From NCBI RefSeq assembly GCF_003063265.1, contig NZ_NERU01000001.1:620001-684000 (forward strand): a stretch of DNA of 64,000 bases, written 5' to 3'. The translations under genes and the position numbers were made by a program. The notes beneath the pieces were generated by a model, which ran no database searches, was not told the DNA's origin, and was given only the letters and a program-made list of their open reading frames with translations. Shown here piece by piece: positions 8,761 to 17,570 of this stretch. This DNA comes from Limnohabitans sp. WS1 (GTDB lineage Bacteria; Pseudomonadota; Gammaproteobacteria; Burkholderiales; Burkholderiaceae_C). The stretch's first letter is position 1. The number at the start of each line of letters is the position of its first letter.

Positions 8761-9984
8761 ATGAACCGCTTTTCACCGTCCACCCCCCGCATTCCCGGCA
8801 TCCGCTTTGTGCATTCGCCCGGCCCCACCCATGTGCCCGACGAGGTCATGCACGCCATGCAGCGGCCCATGACCGATTTGTCGGACCCTCGGGTGGCGGC
8901 CATGATCGCCGAATGTGAAAGCGGCATGAAACGGCTGCTCAACAGCCCTCGTTCAGATGTGTTCCTGTTTGCCAGCAACGGCCACGGCATGTGGGAGTCG
9001 GCAGCGGCCAACCTGGCGTCGCCGCAGCACACCTTGCTGCTGGCCGGTTCGGGCCATTTTTCAGACCAGTGGGCGATCCAGATTGAGGGGCTGGGCATCG
9101 CTTTGCAGCGCACGCCCTACCAAGAGGGCCATCCTTTTGACGTGGCTGCGATCGAGCAAGCCCTGCGCGAAGACAAAGACCACCGCATCAGCGCGGTGAT
9201 GGTGGTGCACACCGACACCGCCAGTGGCGTGACCAGCGATCTGGCGGCGGTGCGCCGCGCCATCGACGCGGCGGCGCACCCGGCGCTGTATGTGGTCGAC
9301 GTGGTGGCTTCGTTGGCCGCAAGCCCGTTTGACATGGACGCTTTGGGCGTGGACGTGGCCCTGGGCAGCTCGCAAAAAGGGTTGATGATGCCACCCGGTC
9401 TGGGTTTTGTGGCCGTGAATCCCCAAGCCATGGCCTGGTCGGCCCAGCACGCTGACCCGCGTTTTTACTGGGACTGGCAACGCCGCCAGTCCACCAACCA
9501 GTCGGCCAAGTTTTGCGGCACGCCGCCGCTGGCCCACATTGCTGGCTTGGAAACCGCCATTGCTTTGCTCGAAGCCGAGGGCTTGCCAAACGTGTGGGCC
9601 CGGCACCAACGTTTGGCGGGCGCGGTGCACGCGGCCGTGGAGCGCTGGGCGGTGCATGGGGCCATGCGTTTTCATGCCCGCTTGCCCGAGACCCGTTCAG
9701 CCTCGGTCACGGCCATCGAGGTGGCACCTGGCATCGACCCCGAAGCCCTGCGCACCGTGGCCCGCGAGCGTTTTCAGGTGGCCATGGCCGGGGGCTTGGG
9801 GCCACTGGCGGGGCGGGTGTTTCGCATCGGCCACTTGGGCGACATGAACGAGCCCATGATTTTGGGGGCGCTGGCCGGCATTGAGGCGGCCATGACGGTG
9901 CAAAAAATCCCGTTTGGCACCGACGGCGTGGCGGCGGCAGTGGCCTTTTTGGCCGATCATTTGGCCGTTCAAAGCACCCGGTAA
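8761..9984 (+). CDS. Class V aminotransferase, serine/alanine-glyoxylate type
   Basis: This 407-residue pyridoxal-phosphate enzyme of the serine-glyoxylate / alanine-glyoxylate aminotransferase group is expected to transfer an amino group from a small amino acid to glyoxylate. PGPTHVPDEVMHAM near the N-terminus is the family opening. VVDVVASLAASPFDMD holds the cofactor Asp, and GSSQKGLMMPPGLGF contains the Schiff-base Lys206. The exact donor (serine, alanine or another) cannot be read from sequence. The 3' end overlaps the convergent DUF3237 gene by 16 bp. Confidence 0.9.
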   Translation: MNRFSPSTPRIPGIRFVHSPGPTHVPDEVMHAMQRPMTDLSDPRVAAMIAECESGMKRLLNSPRSDVFLFASNGHGMWESAAANLASPQHTLLLAGSGHFSDQWAIQIEGLGIALQRTPYQEGHPFDVAAIEQALREDKDHRISAVMVVHTDTASGVTSDLAAVRRAIDAAAHPALYVVDVVASLAASPFDMDALGVDVALGSSQKGLMMPPGLGFVAVNPQAMAWSAQHADPRFYWDWQRRQSTNQSAKFCGTPPLAHIAGLETAIALLEAEGLPNVWARHQRLAGAVHAAVERWAVHGAMRFHARLPETRSASVTAIEVAPGIDPEALRTVARERFQVAMAGGLGPLAGRVFRIGHLGDMNEPMILGALAGIEAAMTVQKIPFGTDGVAAAVAFLADHLAVQSTR

Positions 9985-10436
9985 AAACTCAGATACACCC
10001 CATCGGGCGTCCGTCGCCCACTGCCGATGAACTGGCTATCACTCAACCAGGCCCATTGCGGCGCGGTGGCTTCCAGCTTGGGTTGGCAGCGAAAGTAAAT
10101 CTCGTCCGGGTTGACGGGTTGGCCGTTCATGATGCGTTGGGAGTTTTCGAGCGAGGCCACGCGCAAGGCGGTGTTTTGCACAAACACCCGGCTGCCGTCG
10201 TCCAGCTCAATCACGTAACGCGCGTCCAGGTGCGCCTGCGTGCCGCTGTTCAGGATGAGCTGAAAGTCGGCACCTCCGGCCATCACTGTGCCATTCAAGC
10301 GGGGGCCGGTCACGGTGCCGCCCGTGATCGGGATCATGCGGCGCAGACCCGCAGGGGTCTGGCCGACTTCTACGGGGGGGGCGATGGTCACGGCCAGGTC
10401 GCAAACATGCTCAAGTGCGGGTGGGGGCAGGGTCAT
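9969..10436 (-). CDS. DUF3237-domain protein
   Basis: This 155-residue protein matches the DUF3237 pattern: LEHVCDLAVTIAPPVEVGQTPAG, GTVTGPRLNGTVMAGGADFQL, a central VIELDDGSRVFVQNTALR and a closing QFIGSGRRTPDGVYLSFYRV. The family is a small beta-barrel of uncertain function, often near catabolic genes. The ATG at 10436 with GGAA upstream is preferred over a TTG at 10454. The convergent overlap with the aminotransferase means the two transcripts share 16 bp of antisense. Confidence 0.88.
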   Translation of the reverse strand: MTLPPPALEHVCDLAVTIAPPVEVGQTPAGLRRMIPITGGTVTGPRLNGTVMAGGADFQLILNSGTQAHLDARYVIELDDGSRVFVQNTALRVASLENSQRIMNGQPVNPDEIYFRCQPKLEATAPQWAWLSDSQFIGSGRRTPDGVYLSFYRVL

Positions 10437-10493
10437 GGCAGATTTTCCAAACAAGGGGAATGCGCAGTTTAAGGCGCAGCGCGGGGCAGTCTG

Positions 10494-11093
10494 TCACGTT
10501 GGCTCAGATGGACTTTTGGCGTTGCCCATCCAGGCGGTCAAGGATGAACGCATGGCTTCTTCCACCGACATGTCCAGCACCTGCACCCATTCGCGCGGCA
10601 CAAACACGGTGTAGCCGCCGATCATGTAGCCCATGGGCAGATAGACCGCCACGTTTTGGCGGGTCTGCGCATCCAGCGGCAGGTCGCTCAGGTTTTGGCG
10701 CGTGACCAGGCCGATGATGGACAGCTCGCTGTCCGGTTTTTTCAACAGCACCACCTGCTGCGCATCGCGCTCGTGCGGCGAAAAGTAATCGGCAAAACTT
10801 TTGAGCGAGGAATAAATGCTTTTGACCAGCGGCAAGTTGGTGAAGGGCAACTCCACCCAGCTGAGCATGCGGGTCATGAAGGGCTGCGACACCAGAAAAC
10901 CCAGCACCAGAATCAGCGCCGTGCCCAGCACAATGCCCAGGCCCGGCAGATAGAAATCGCCCGTGAACGGACGCAACACTTGCATGGCCAGGCCCTCAAC
11001 CCAAGTGATGAACAGGTAAAGCACATAAACCGTCAGGCCCACAGGCAAAAAGCTGATCAGGCCGCGAAAAAAATAGGCGTAAATGCGTTTCAT
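10494..11093 (-). CDS. DUF502 membrane protein
   Basis: This 199-residue inner-membrane protein starts MKRIYAYFFRGLISFLPVGL and has two transmembrane helices (about 9-30 and 50-72). The conserved DUF502 soluble part follows (PLVKSIYSSLKSFADYFSP ... QNVAVYLPMGYMIGGYTVFV). The family is widespread; its role is unsettled. The start at 11093 is chosen from the family N-terminus. It is divergent from the DAHP synthase gene (109-bp gap). Confidence 0.93.
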   Translation of the reverse strand: MKRIYAYFFRGLISFLPVGLTVYVLYLFITWVEGLAMQVLRPFTGDFYLPGLGIVLGTALILVLGFLVSQPFMTRMLSWVELPFTNLPLVKSIYSSLKSFADYFSPHERDAQQVVLLKKPDSELSIIGLVTRQNLSDLPLDAQTRQNVAVYLPMGYMIGGYTVFVPREWVQVLDMSVEEAMRSSLTAWMGNAKSPSEPT

Positions 11094-11202
11094 GCGCCAG
11101 ATTGTGACCGTGCGGCAAAGGGCCGGGACAGGCGGGGAAAAGTCGCTTTTATACTGGTTCGCGTTATTCAGATCACATCGACCCACTCACCCCCACCTGC
11201 CC

Positions 11203-12288
11203 ATGCTTTCCACCCAAGACAAAACCCGCATCGACGACACCCGCATCGCTTCGGTGCGCCCCCTCATGACGCCCGCCTTGCTCGAAGAGCGGTTGCCTGC
11301 CTCGCCCGCGCACCTGGCGCTGGTGGAACGTTCACGGCAAGACATCTCGAACGTGTTGCTGGGCCAAGACGACCGGCTGGTGGTGGTGGTCGGGCCGTGC
11401 TCGATCCATGACCACGACCAGGCCATCGCCTACGCCAAGCTGCTCAAGGCCGAGGCCGACAAACATGCGCAGGATTTGCACATCGTGATGCGCGTGTATT
11501 TTGAAAAGCCCCGCACCACGGTGGGCTGGAAGGGTTACATCAACGACCCGCACCTGGACGGCAGCTTTGCCATGAACCAGGGGCTGGAGATGGCCCGCAA
11601 GCTCTTGCTCGATGTCCTGGACTTGGGCCTGCCCGTGGCCACCGAATTTCTGGATTTGCTCAGCCCACAATTCATCAGCGACCTGGTCACCTGGGGCGCC
11701 ATCGGTGCAAGAACCACCGAAAGCCAGAGCCACCGTCAACTGGCCAGTGGCTTGTCGTGCCCAGTGGGCTTCAAAAACGGGACCGATGGTGGTGTCAAGG
11801 TCGCGGCCGATGCGGTGGTGGCGGCCAAGGCTCCACACGCTTTTATGGGCATGACCAAGATGGGCCAGGCGGCGATCTTTGAGACGCGTGGCAACCAGGA
11901 CGTGCACATCATTTTGCGCGGCGGCAAAGCGCCCAACTACTCGGCCGCCGATGTCGATGCAGCTTGCCAAGCGCTGCAAGCTTGCGGCATTGCGCCGCAG
12001 GTCATGGTGGACGTGTCGCACGCCAACAGCAGCAAGCAGCACGCCAAGCAAATCGAGGTGGCGCACGACGTGGCCGCGCAAGTGGCCGCAGGCGAGCGCC
12101 GCATCATGGGCCTCATGATTGAAAGCCATTTGAGCGAAGGACGGCAAGATCAAAAGCCGGGTCAGCCTTTGCAATACGGCGTGTCCATCACCGATGCCTG
12201 CATCAGCTTTGCTCAGACGGTGCCGGTACTCGATGCGCTGGCGCAGGCGGTGCAAAAGCGGCGGGGGGTGCAGCGGGCTGTTGGGTGA
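11203..12288 (+). CDS. aroG: 3-deoxy-7-phosphoheptulonate synthase (class I DAHP synthase)
   Basis: This 361-residue enzyme condenses phosphoenolpyruvate with erythrose 4-phosphate, the first step of the shikimate pathway. Family motifs are VVVVGPCSIHDHDQAI, VYFEKPRTTVGWKGYINDPH, IGARTTESQSHRQLASGLSC and VMVDVSHANSSKQ. The ATG at 11203 gives the usual N-terminal extension that forms the allosteric site. Whether it is inhibited by Phe, Tyr or Trp cannot be stated from this reading, so the aroG symbol is provisional among aroF/G/H. Confidence 0.93.
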   Translation: MLSTQDKTRIDDTRIASVRPLMTPALLEERLPASPAHLALVERSRQDISNVLLGQDDRLVVVVGPCSIHDHDQAIAYAKLLKAEADKHAQDLHIVMRVYFEKPRTTVGWKGYINDPHLDGSFAMNQGLEMARKLLLDVLDLGLPVATEFLDLLSPQFISDLVTWGAIGARTTESQSHRQLASGLSCPVGFKNGTDGGVKVAADAVVAAKAPHAFMGMTKMGQAAIFETRGNQDVHIILRGGKAPNYSAADVDAACQALQACGIAPQVMVDVSHANSSKQHAKQIEVAHDVAAQVAAGERRIMGLMIESHLSEGRQDQKPGQPLQYGVSITDACISFAQTVPVLDALAQAVQKRRGVQRAVG

Positions 12289-12402
12289 TTGACAGGGTCT
12301 GCAAGCGTTTCATCCAGACATGCCATCCTCCAAGGTCAACAACGACTTGCCTTTTGAAACACGCAGTGATTTTGTCCGATGATGTTGGTTCGGGCGTTTT
12401 TT

Positions 12403-12427
12403 GTGGGAGCGGCGCCCTCGCCGCGAT
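12403..12427. repeat. Solitary half-element related to the REP family
   Basis: GTGGGAGCGGCGCCCTCGCC plus GCGAT resembles the left hairpin of the 71-bp REP element found in two arrays at 21-21.7 kb and 37-37.5 kb. The matching right hairpin (GGGCTCCTAC) is absent, so this looks like a decayed or half copy. Confidence 0.5.
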
Positions 12428-12471
12428 GGTGCCCTGACCCCCCCCATCGCCCGGACAACGGGGCTCTCTCG

Positions 12472-12511
12472 CCGATCGTGGAGCGCATCGCTGCGCCCAA
12501 GATCGGTTTTT
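12472..12511 (+). terminator. Probable terminator after DAHP synthase
   Basis: CCGATC (12472-12477) pairs with GATCGG (12501-12506). An inner GCGCA/TGCGC stem continues it, and five T residues follow. It sits in the 295-bp gap between aroG and the convergent dehydratase gene; the rest of that gap shows only the REP-like half-element. Confidence 0.6.
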
Positions 12512-12583
12512 CACTTCAAACTTCACAGGGCCGGCTCCATACGCACCGAGTCAAGGCGGTGCAAACCAGAGCCACCGATCCGC

Positions 12584-13729
12584 TCAGTTCACAGGCACAC
12601 CCACTTCGGCCACCTCGCGTGTCCAGGCCCGGGCTTGTTCACTCAGGCTCACGCCCAGGCCGGTGCGGGTGGGCACCTGCATGCGGCCGTTGTGGATGGT
12701 GATGCGTTCGTTGAACAAGGGCTCCAGCCATTCAAAGTGTTCGACCCAGGGTTCGGTCTTGTAGGCAGCGGCCAGGTGCACATGCAGCTCCATGGCAAAG
12801 TGCGGCGCCAGCATCACGCCCGCATGTTCAGCCAGGGCGGCCACTTTCAAAAACGGTGTGATGCCGCCCACGCGCGGCGCATCGGGCATCAGGTAATCGG
12901 CGGCGCGGTGGCGGATCAGGTCCCAGTGCTCGCCTGCACTGGTCAGCATTTCACCCGTGGCAATGGGGGTGTCAAATTGGGTGGCCAGCGCGGCATGGCC
13001 TTCGTGGTCGTAGGCGTCCAGCGGCTCTTCGATCCAGACGAGGTTGAAGGCTTCGAGCGTGCGGCACATGCGTTGCGCGGTGGGGCGGTCCCATTGCTGG
13101 TTGGCATCGACCATGATGGGTACCGCGTCACCCAGGTGTTCGCGCATGGCGGCCACGCGCCGAATGTCCAGGGCGCAGTCGGGCTGACCCACCTTGAGTT
13201 TGATGCCGCCAATGCCTTGGGCGATGGACGCACTGGCATTCACCCGCAGCTGCTCCAGCGGGGTGTGCAAAAAACCACCCGAGGTGTTGTAGCAGCGCAC
13301 CGAGTCGCGTTGCGCACCCAACAACTTGGCCAGCGACAAGCCCGCGCGTTTGGCCTTGAGGTCCCACAGCGCCACATCAAAAGCGCCTATGGCCTGCGTG
13401 CTCACACCGCTGCGTCCCACCGAAGCACCGGCCCAGCACAGCTTGTCCCACAGCTTGGCGATGTCGTTGGGGTCTTCACCCAGCACGGCCGGGGCGATTT
13501 CGCGTGCGTGGGCAAACTGGGCCGGACCGCCTGCCCGTTTGGAATAACTGAAGCCCAAACCCTGGTGGCCGCTGGCGGTCTGGATTTCGACAAACAGCAT
13601 GGCGATTTCGGTCATCGGCTTTTGTCGGCCGGTCAGCACCTTGGCATCGCTGATCGGATTGGCCAAGGGCAAATAGCACGAAGACACGCGTGCCCAGGTG
13701 ATGTGGTCGGGGGTGGTGGGTGTGGTCAT
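12584..13729 (-). CDS. Enolase-superfamily sugar-acid dehydratase (talarate/galactarate type)
   Basis: This 381-residue mandelate racemase-group member has an N-terminal capping domain and a C-terminal barrel. GGIKLKVGQPD holds the KxK base motif, IMVDANQQWD the first metal Asp, and WIEEPLDAYDHEG the second metal Glu. The third metal Glu lies in IATGEMLT and the His base in MLAPHFAMELHVHLA. The overall pattern and length fit L-talarate/galactarate dehydratases, which yield 5-keto-4-deoxy-glucarate. It lies 48 bp downstream of garD on the same strand, so both probably share the LacI-controlled promoter. The ATG at 13729 has no clear ribosome-binding site. Confidence 0.8.
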   Translation of the reverse strand: MTTPTTPDHITWARVSSCYLPLANPISDAKVLTGRQKPMTEIAMLFVEIQTASGHQGLGFSYSKRAGGPAQFAHAREIAPAVLGEDPNDIAKLWDKLCWAGASVGRSGVSTQAIGAFDVALWDLKAKRAGLSLAKLLGAQRDSVRCYNTSGGFLHTPLEQLRVNASASIAQGIGGIKLKVGQPDCALDIRRVAAMREHLGDAVPIMVDANQQWDRPTAQRMCRTLEAFNLVWIEEPLDAYDHEGHAALATQFDTPIATGEMLTSAGEHWDLIRHRAADYLMPDAPRVGGITPFLKVAALAEHAGVMLAPHFAMELHVHLAAAYKTEPWVEHFEWLEPLFNERITIHNGRMQVPTRTGLGVSLSEQARAWTREVAEVGVPVN

Positions 13730-13777
13730 GGTGTGTGAAGGAGGGGGGCAAAGGTAGAAAGGCCGTTGCAAAACGCT

Positions 13778-15331
13778 TCAGGTGATGGGGGCCGGATTGA
13801 ACAGCACCAGCGCGTTGTGCAGCTTCCAGCGCTCGGCCCAGGTTTTTTGGCGGCCACTGGCCACCTCCAGCATCAAGTGAAACAGCTCCCAGCCCACGTC
13901 TTCGATGCTGGCACTGCCGTCGGCGATTTTTCCGGCGTTGATGTCCATCAGGTCATGCCAGCGCCGCGCCAGCTCGCTGCGCGTGGCCACTTTGATGACC
14001 GGCACTTCGGCCAGGCCGTAGGGCGTGCCCCGACCCGTGGTGAAGACATGCAGGTTCATGCCGGCGGCCAGTTGCAAGGTGCCGCAGATGAAGTCGCTGG
14101 CCGGCGTGGCCGCGTAAATCAGCCCTTTTTGGCGCAGTTTTTCGCCGGGTGCCAGCACGCCGCTGATCGGGGCTGTGCCCGACTTGACGATGGAGCCCAT
14201 GGCTTTTTCGACGATGTTGGACAGCCCACCTTTTTTGTTGCCGGGGGTCGTGTTGGCGCTGCGGTCGACTTGGCCACGCGCCAGGTAGGCGTCGTACCAA
14301 GCCATCTCGCGCACCATGGCCTGGGCCACTTCGGGGGTGGACGCTCGTGCGGTCAGTTGGTCAATGCCGTCGCGCACTTCGGTGACTTCGGAAAACATGA
14401 CGCTGGCGCCTGCACGCACCAGCAAGTCGGTGCAAAAACCCACCGCCGGGTTGGCGGTCACACCCGAAAACGCATCGCTGCCGCCGCACTGCACGCCCAC
14501 CACCAGCTCACTGGCGGGCACGTTCTCGCGTCGGCGCTGGTTCAGCCGGGTCAGGTGCTCGCGGGCGGTGCCCATGATCGCCTCGATCATGGCCATGAAG
14601 CCCACATGGGCCTCGTCCTGCAGGCAAACCACGTCCAAGGCGGCGGGCTCGCTTCGGGTGTCGGTGATGGGAATGGTGCCCGGCGGCATCAGCCGTTCGG
14701 GCTGCAGCTTTTCGCAGCCCAGACTGACCACCATGACCTCGCCGCCAAAGTTGGGGTTCAGGCTGATGTGGCGCAGGGTGCGAATCGGGATCTCGGCGCC
14801 TTCGGCATCGATGGCCACGCCACAGCCGTAACTGTGCTCCAGCCCCACCACATCGTCCACATGGGGAAACAGCGGCAGCAGTTCGGCCTTGATGCGCTGG
14901 ACGGCAAAGTCGACCACGCCCGAGACACATTGCACCGTGGTGGTGATGGCCAGGATGTTGCGGGTCCCCACCGAGCCGTCGGCGTTGCGAAAGCCTTCAA
15001 AGGTGTAGCCCTCCAGCGGGGGCAACGGGGCGGGCTGAGCGGTGGCCATGGGCAGCTGCGCCAGGCCCCGGGCCTCGGGCATGTGCAGCAGGCGCTCGTG
15101 CACCCAGCTGCCCGCCGCCACGTCCTGCAGCGCATGGCCAATCGGAATGCCGTAGCGCAGCACCGGGCTGTGCGCGGGCAAGTCAAGCAGGGCGACCTTG
15201 TGGCCTTGTGGCACTTTTTCACGCAGCACCAGGCCGCACGGCAGCACCGTGCCTGCGGGCAAGCCCCCGTCGTTGGCCACGATGGCCACGTTGTCGCTGG
15301 GGTGCATGCGGATGGTGAGGGGCGCGGCCAT
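13778..15331 (-). CDS. garD: Galactarate dehydratase (GarD/UxaA family)
   Basis: This 517-residue iron-dependent dehydratase has a short N-terminal SAF-like domain (about 1-90) fused to the UxaA core. [40 protein letters not shown] and [20 protein letters not shown] are core motifs. The end [16 protein letters not shown] is characteristic of GarD rather than altronate dehydratase. It would dehydrate galactarate to 5-keto-4-deoxy-glucarate. AGGAGA lies 5 nt before the ATG at 15331. The LacI regulator gene is divergent, with a palindromic operator between them. Confidence 0.85.
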   Translation of the reverse strand: MAAPLTIRMHPSDNVAIVANDGGLPAGTVLPCGLVLREKVPQGHKVALLDLPAHSPVLRYGIPIGHALQDVAAGSWVHERLLHMPEARGLAQLPMATAQPAPLPPLEGYTFEGFRNADGSVGTRNILAITTTVQCVSGVVDFAVQRIKAELLPLFPHVDDVVGLEHSYGCGVAIDAEGAEIPIRTLRHISLNPNFGGEVMVVSLGCEKLQPERLMPPGTIPITDTRSEPAALDVVCLQDEAHVGFMAMIEAIMGTAREHLTRLNQRRRENVPASELVVGVQCGGSDAFSGVTANPAVGFCTDLLVRAGASVMFSEVTEVRDGIDQLTARASTPEVAQAMVREMAWYDAYLARGQVDRSANTTPGNKKGGLSNIVEKAMGSIVKSGTAPISGVLAPGEKLRQKGLIYAATPASDFICGTLQLAAGMNLHVFTTGRGTPYGLAEVPVIKVATRSELARRWHDLMDINAGKIADGSASIEDVGWELFHLMLEVASGRQKTWAERWKLHNALVLFNPAPIT

Positions 15332-15388
15332 GGTGTCTCCTATGATCTGATCAAGCCCATCGCTTGACGGCATGTGTTACCAGCAAGA

Positions 15389-15402
15389 TGATAGCGCTAC
15401 CA
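15389..15402. promoter_or_regulatory. LacI-type operator 1 (TGATAGCGCTACCA)
   Basis: The sequence TGATAGCGCTACCA differs at one base from the perfect palindrome TGGTAGCGCTACCA found again at 16525-16540. It lies between garD and the divergent lacI-type gene, where a repressor could control both. Central CG symmetry is typical of LacI-family sites. Confidence 0.75.
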
Positions 15403-15425
15403 TTGCCGACCGACAAGAAACCTGA

Positions 15426-16454
15426 ATGCCCGAAAAAGACCTTCCCAAAAAATCCCGGCGCAGCACCGGTGCCATGACCTTGCGCGATGTCGCCATGCTC
15501 GCCGGGGTGGCACCCATCACCGCCTCGCGTGCGATCAACACACCCGATCAGGTCTCGGCCGAGGTCTTGCGCAAGGTGCAGGAAGCGGTCTTGCGCACCG
15601 GCTATGTGCCCAACCGCATGGCCGGTGGGCTGGCGTCCTCGCGCAGCCGCTTGATTGCGGCGGTGACGCCCAGCACGGTGATGACGGTGCTCATGGGCAC
15701 CATCGAATCGCTCAACAGCACTTTGTTTGATGCGGGCTACCAGCTCATGCTCGGGCAGACCAGCTACTCGAGCGAGCGTGAAGAGGCCTTGCTCGAAGCC
15801 ATCATCGGGCGGCGTCCAGACGGCATTTTTCTGACCGGCCTGTTGCCGCCCGGCAAAAGTCGCACCCTGCTCATGGCCTCGGGCATTCCGGTGGTCGAAT
15901 CTTGGGACCTGACGCCCACCCCGATCGACATGCTGATTGGCTTTTCCCACACCCACATTGGGCGCGAAGTGGCACGCTACCTCGCAGGCAAAGGCCACCG
16001 CCAAATGGCGATCGTGCGGGCCAATGATGAGCGGGCCAAGCGACGCGCGGCCGCTTTCCGTGACGAGCTGTTGCAGCTGGGCCTGCCCCCCGTGGTCGAG
16101 GTGGACGTGCAGGACAGGCGCTCGATCCAAAGCGGCCGAGACGCATTGACCCAGTTGCAGCAAACCGCGCCCGATGTGGACGCGGTCTTTTGCAGCTCCG
16201 ATCTGCTGGCTTTGGGGGTCCTGATGCAGGCTGGGGTGCTGGGTTTGAAAGTGCCGCAGCAACTGGCCATCATGGGCTTTGGCGACACCCCACTGGCCAG
16301 CGATGTGGCACCCGCCTTGTCGTCGGTGCGCATCAATGGTGAGGAGATTGGCCGACTCGCGGCCCAATACCTGATGGCCCGCGCCGAAGGGCGCGATGTG
16401 GCCTCACCCACCATCGACGTGGGGTTTTCTGTGGTGGCCCGCGACAGCGCCTGA
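15426..16454 (+). CDS. LacI-family transcriptional regulator of the sugar-acid genes
   Basis: This 342-residue protein has the LacI/GntR helix-turn-helix MTLRDVAMLAGVAPITASRA at residues 17-36, the hinge GYVPNRMAGGLASSRS, and a periplasmic-binding-like effector domain to the C-terminus. It ends with the usual IGRLAAQYLMARAEG and substrate-lobe motifs. It lies between the galactarate dehydratase genes (divergent) and the Bug/IlvD/RraA genes (same strand), and a shared operator is present at both promoters. The inducer is probably a sugar acid or its lactone; this is inferred. Confidence 0.92.
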   Translation: MPEKDLPKKSRRSTGAMTLRDVAMLAGVAPITASRAINTPDQVSAEVLRKVQEAVLRTGYVPNRMAGGLASSRSRLIAAVTPSTVMTVLMGTIESLNSTLFDAGYQLMLGQTSYSSEREEALLEAIIGRRPDGIFLTGLLPPGKSRTLLMASGIPVVESWDLTPTPIDMLIGFSHTHIGREVARYLAGKGHRQMAIVRANDERAKRRAAAFRDELLQLGLPPVVEVDVQDRRSIQSGRDALTQLQQTAPDVDAVFCSSDLLALGVLMQAGVLGLKVPQQLAIMGFGDTPLASDVAPALSSVRINGEEIGRLAAQYLMARAEGRDVASPTIDVGFSVVARDSA

Positions 16455-16524
16455 CCCTCGTAAACCCTAGCCTCCAAAGGATTGACGCCGCTTGGGGCGC
16501 TGGTTACGATGCCTGCAAGCGCAA

Positions 16525-16540
16525 TTGGTAGCGCTACCAA
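16525..16540. promoter_or_regulatory. LacI-type operator 2 (16-bp perfect palindrome)
   Basis: TTGGTAGCGCTACCAA is a perfect 16-bp palindrome located 24 bp before the start codon of the Bug-protein gene. It repeats the core of operator 1, which ties the Bug, dehydratase and RraA genes to the same regulator. Confidence 0.8.
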
Positions 16541-16563
16541 AAACAAGCCGCAGGAGACAAGAC

Positions 16564-17550
16564 ATGAACAGCAAACGCAATTGGATGGGCCAGCTGCTGG
16601 CCTTGACGGTGGGCCTGACCGGTCTGGTCAGCACCGTTGCCCAGGCCCAGACCGACTACCCCACCAAGCCGGTCAAGATCATCGTGGCGTTTCCACCCGG
16701 GGGCACCAGCGACGTCATGGCCCGCATGGTGGCCGACGAGATGGGCAAGCTGCTCAAGCAGCCCTTTGTGGTGGAAAACATTGGTGGTGCGGGGGGCACC
16801 ATCGGCATGGACCGCGCCCTCAAATTGCCCGCCGACGGCTACACCCTGATCCAGACCGGCGTGGGCCAAAACGCGGTGGCGCATGGCCTGGACCCCCAGC
16901 TCAAATACAACTCGATCACCGATTTCATCCACCTGTCGCAGATCCATTCCGGCCCCAATGTGTTGGTGGTGCACCCCTCAACCCCCTACAAAACGGTCAA
17001 GGACATTGTGGATTTCGCCAAGAAAAGCCCCGGCAAGCTGGACTACGGCTACACCCACGCCGCCTCGGGCCACATGGCGATGGAGCTGTTCAAACAAACC
17101 ACCGGCATTTTCATGACCGGCATTCCTTACCGGGGCGGTGGCCCCATGCTGAACGATTTGCTGGCGGGGACCATCCCCATGATGTTCATCAACCAGGACG
17201 CCGCATTGCCCCACGTCAAAGCGGGCAAACTGCGCCCTGTGGCCGTGACCAGCGTGCAGCGAAACCCGCTGTACCCCGATGTGCCCACCATTGCCGAGGC
17301 AGGCTACAAAGGCTTTGAGGCCTTGTCCTGGTCGGGCATGTCGGTGGCCAAGGGCACCCCCCAGCCCATCGTGACCAAACTCGAAAGTGCTTTGGCGCAG
17401 GTCATGCAGTCCGACAACATCAAGCAGCGCATGGGCTCGGTCGGCTTCATCATCCCGGCGCAGGGCATCAAGCCCTACACCGCCTTTGTGCAAAGCGAGC
17501 TGGACACCTGGACCCAAGTCATCAAGACCGCAGGCATCAAACCTCAGTGA
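16564..17550 (+). CDS. Bug-family periplasmic substrate-binding protein (TctC type)
   Basis: This 328-residue solute receptor has a signal peptide ending AQAQ (about residues 1-28). The mature part starts TDYPTKPVKIIVAFPPGGTS, the Bug-family ligand loop, followed by VVENIGGAGGTIGMDRALK. The second ligand loop is near YGYTHAASGHMAMELFKQTT. The ATG at 16564 follows AGGAGA. No TctA/TctB membrane partners are present here, as is common for Bug proteins. Its position in the sugar-acid regulon suggests a sugar-acid ligand. The stop codon overlaps a possible GTG start of the next gene. Confidence 0.92.
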   Translation: MNSKRNWMGQLLALTVGLTGLVSTVAQAQTDYPTKPVKIIVAFPPGGTSDVMARMVADEMGKLLKQPFVVENIGGAGGTIGMDRALKLPADGYTLIQTGVGQNAVAHGLDPQLKYNSITDFIHLSQIHSGPNVLVVHPSTPYKTVKDIVDFAKKSPGKLDYGYTHAASGHMAMELFKQTTGIFMTGIPYRGGGPMLNDLLAGTIPMMFINQDAALPHVKAGKLRPVAVTSVQRNPLYPDVPTIAEAGYKGFEALSWSGMSVAKGTPQPIVTKLESALAQVMQSDNIKQRMGSVGFIIPAQGIKPYTAFVQSELDTWTQVIKTAGIKPQ

Positions 17551-17570
17551 GCTTTTTCAAGAATTCCTTC

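Noticed and set aside
12401-13738. 445-codon plus-strand frame opposite the enolase-superfamily dehydratase
   Set aside because: It has no recognisable motifs and is fully antisense to a gene with intact catalytic residues.
13766-15367. 533-codon plus-strand frame opposite garD
   Set aside because: Composition is typical of antisense of a GC-rich gene; garD on the minus strand has a strong ribosome-binding site and all family motifs.
16492-16563. Upstream extension of the Bug protein start
   Set aside because: The extra residues precede a normal signal peptide and include the palindromic operator; AGGAGA supports the ATG at 16564.
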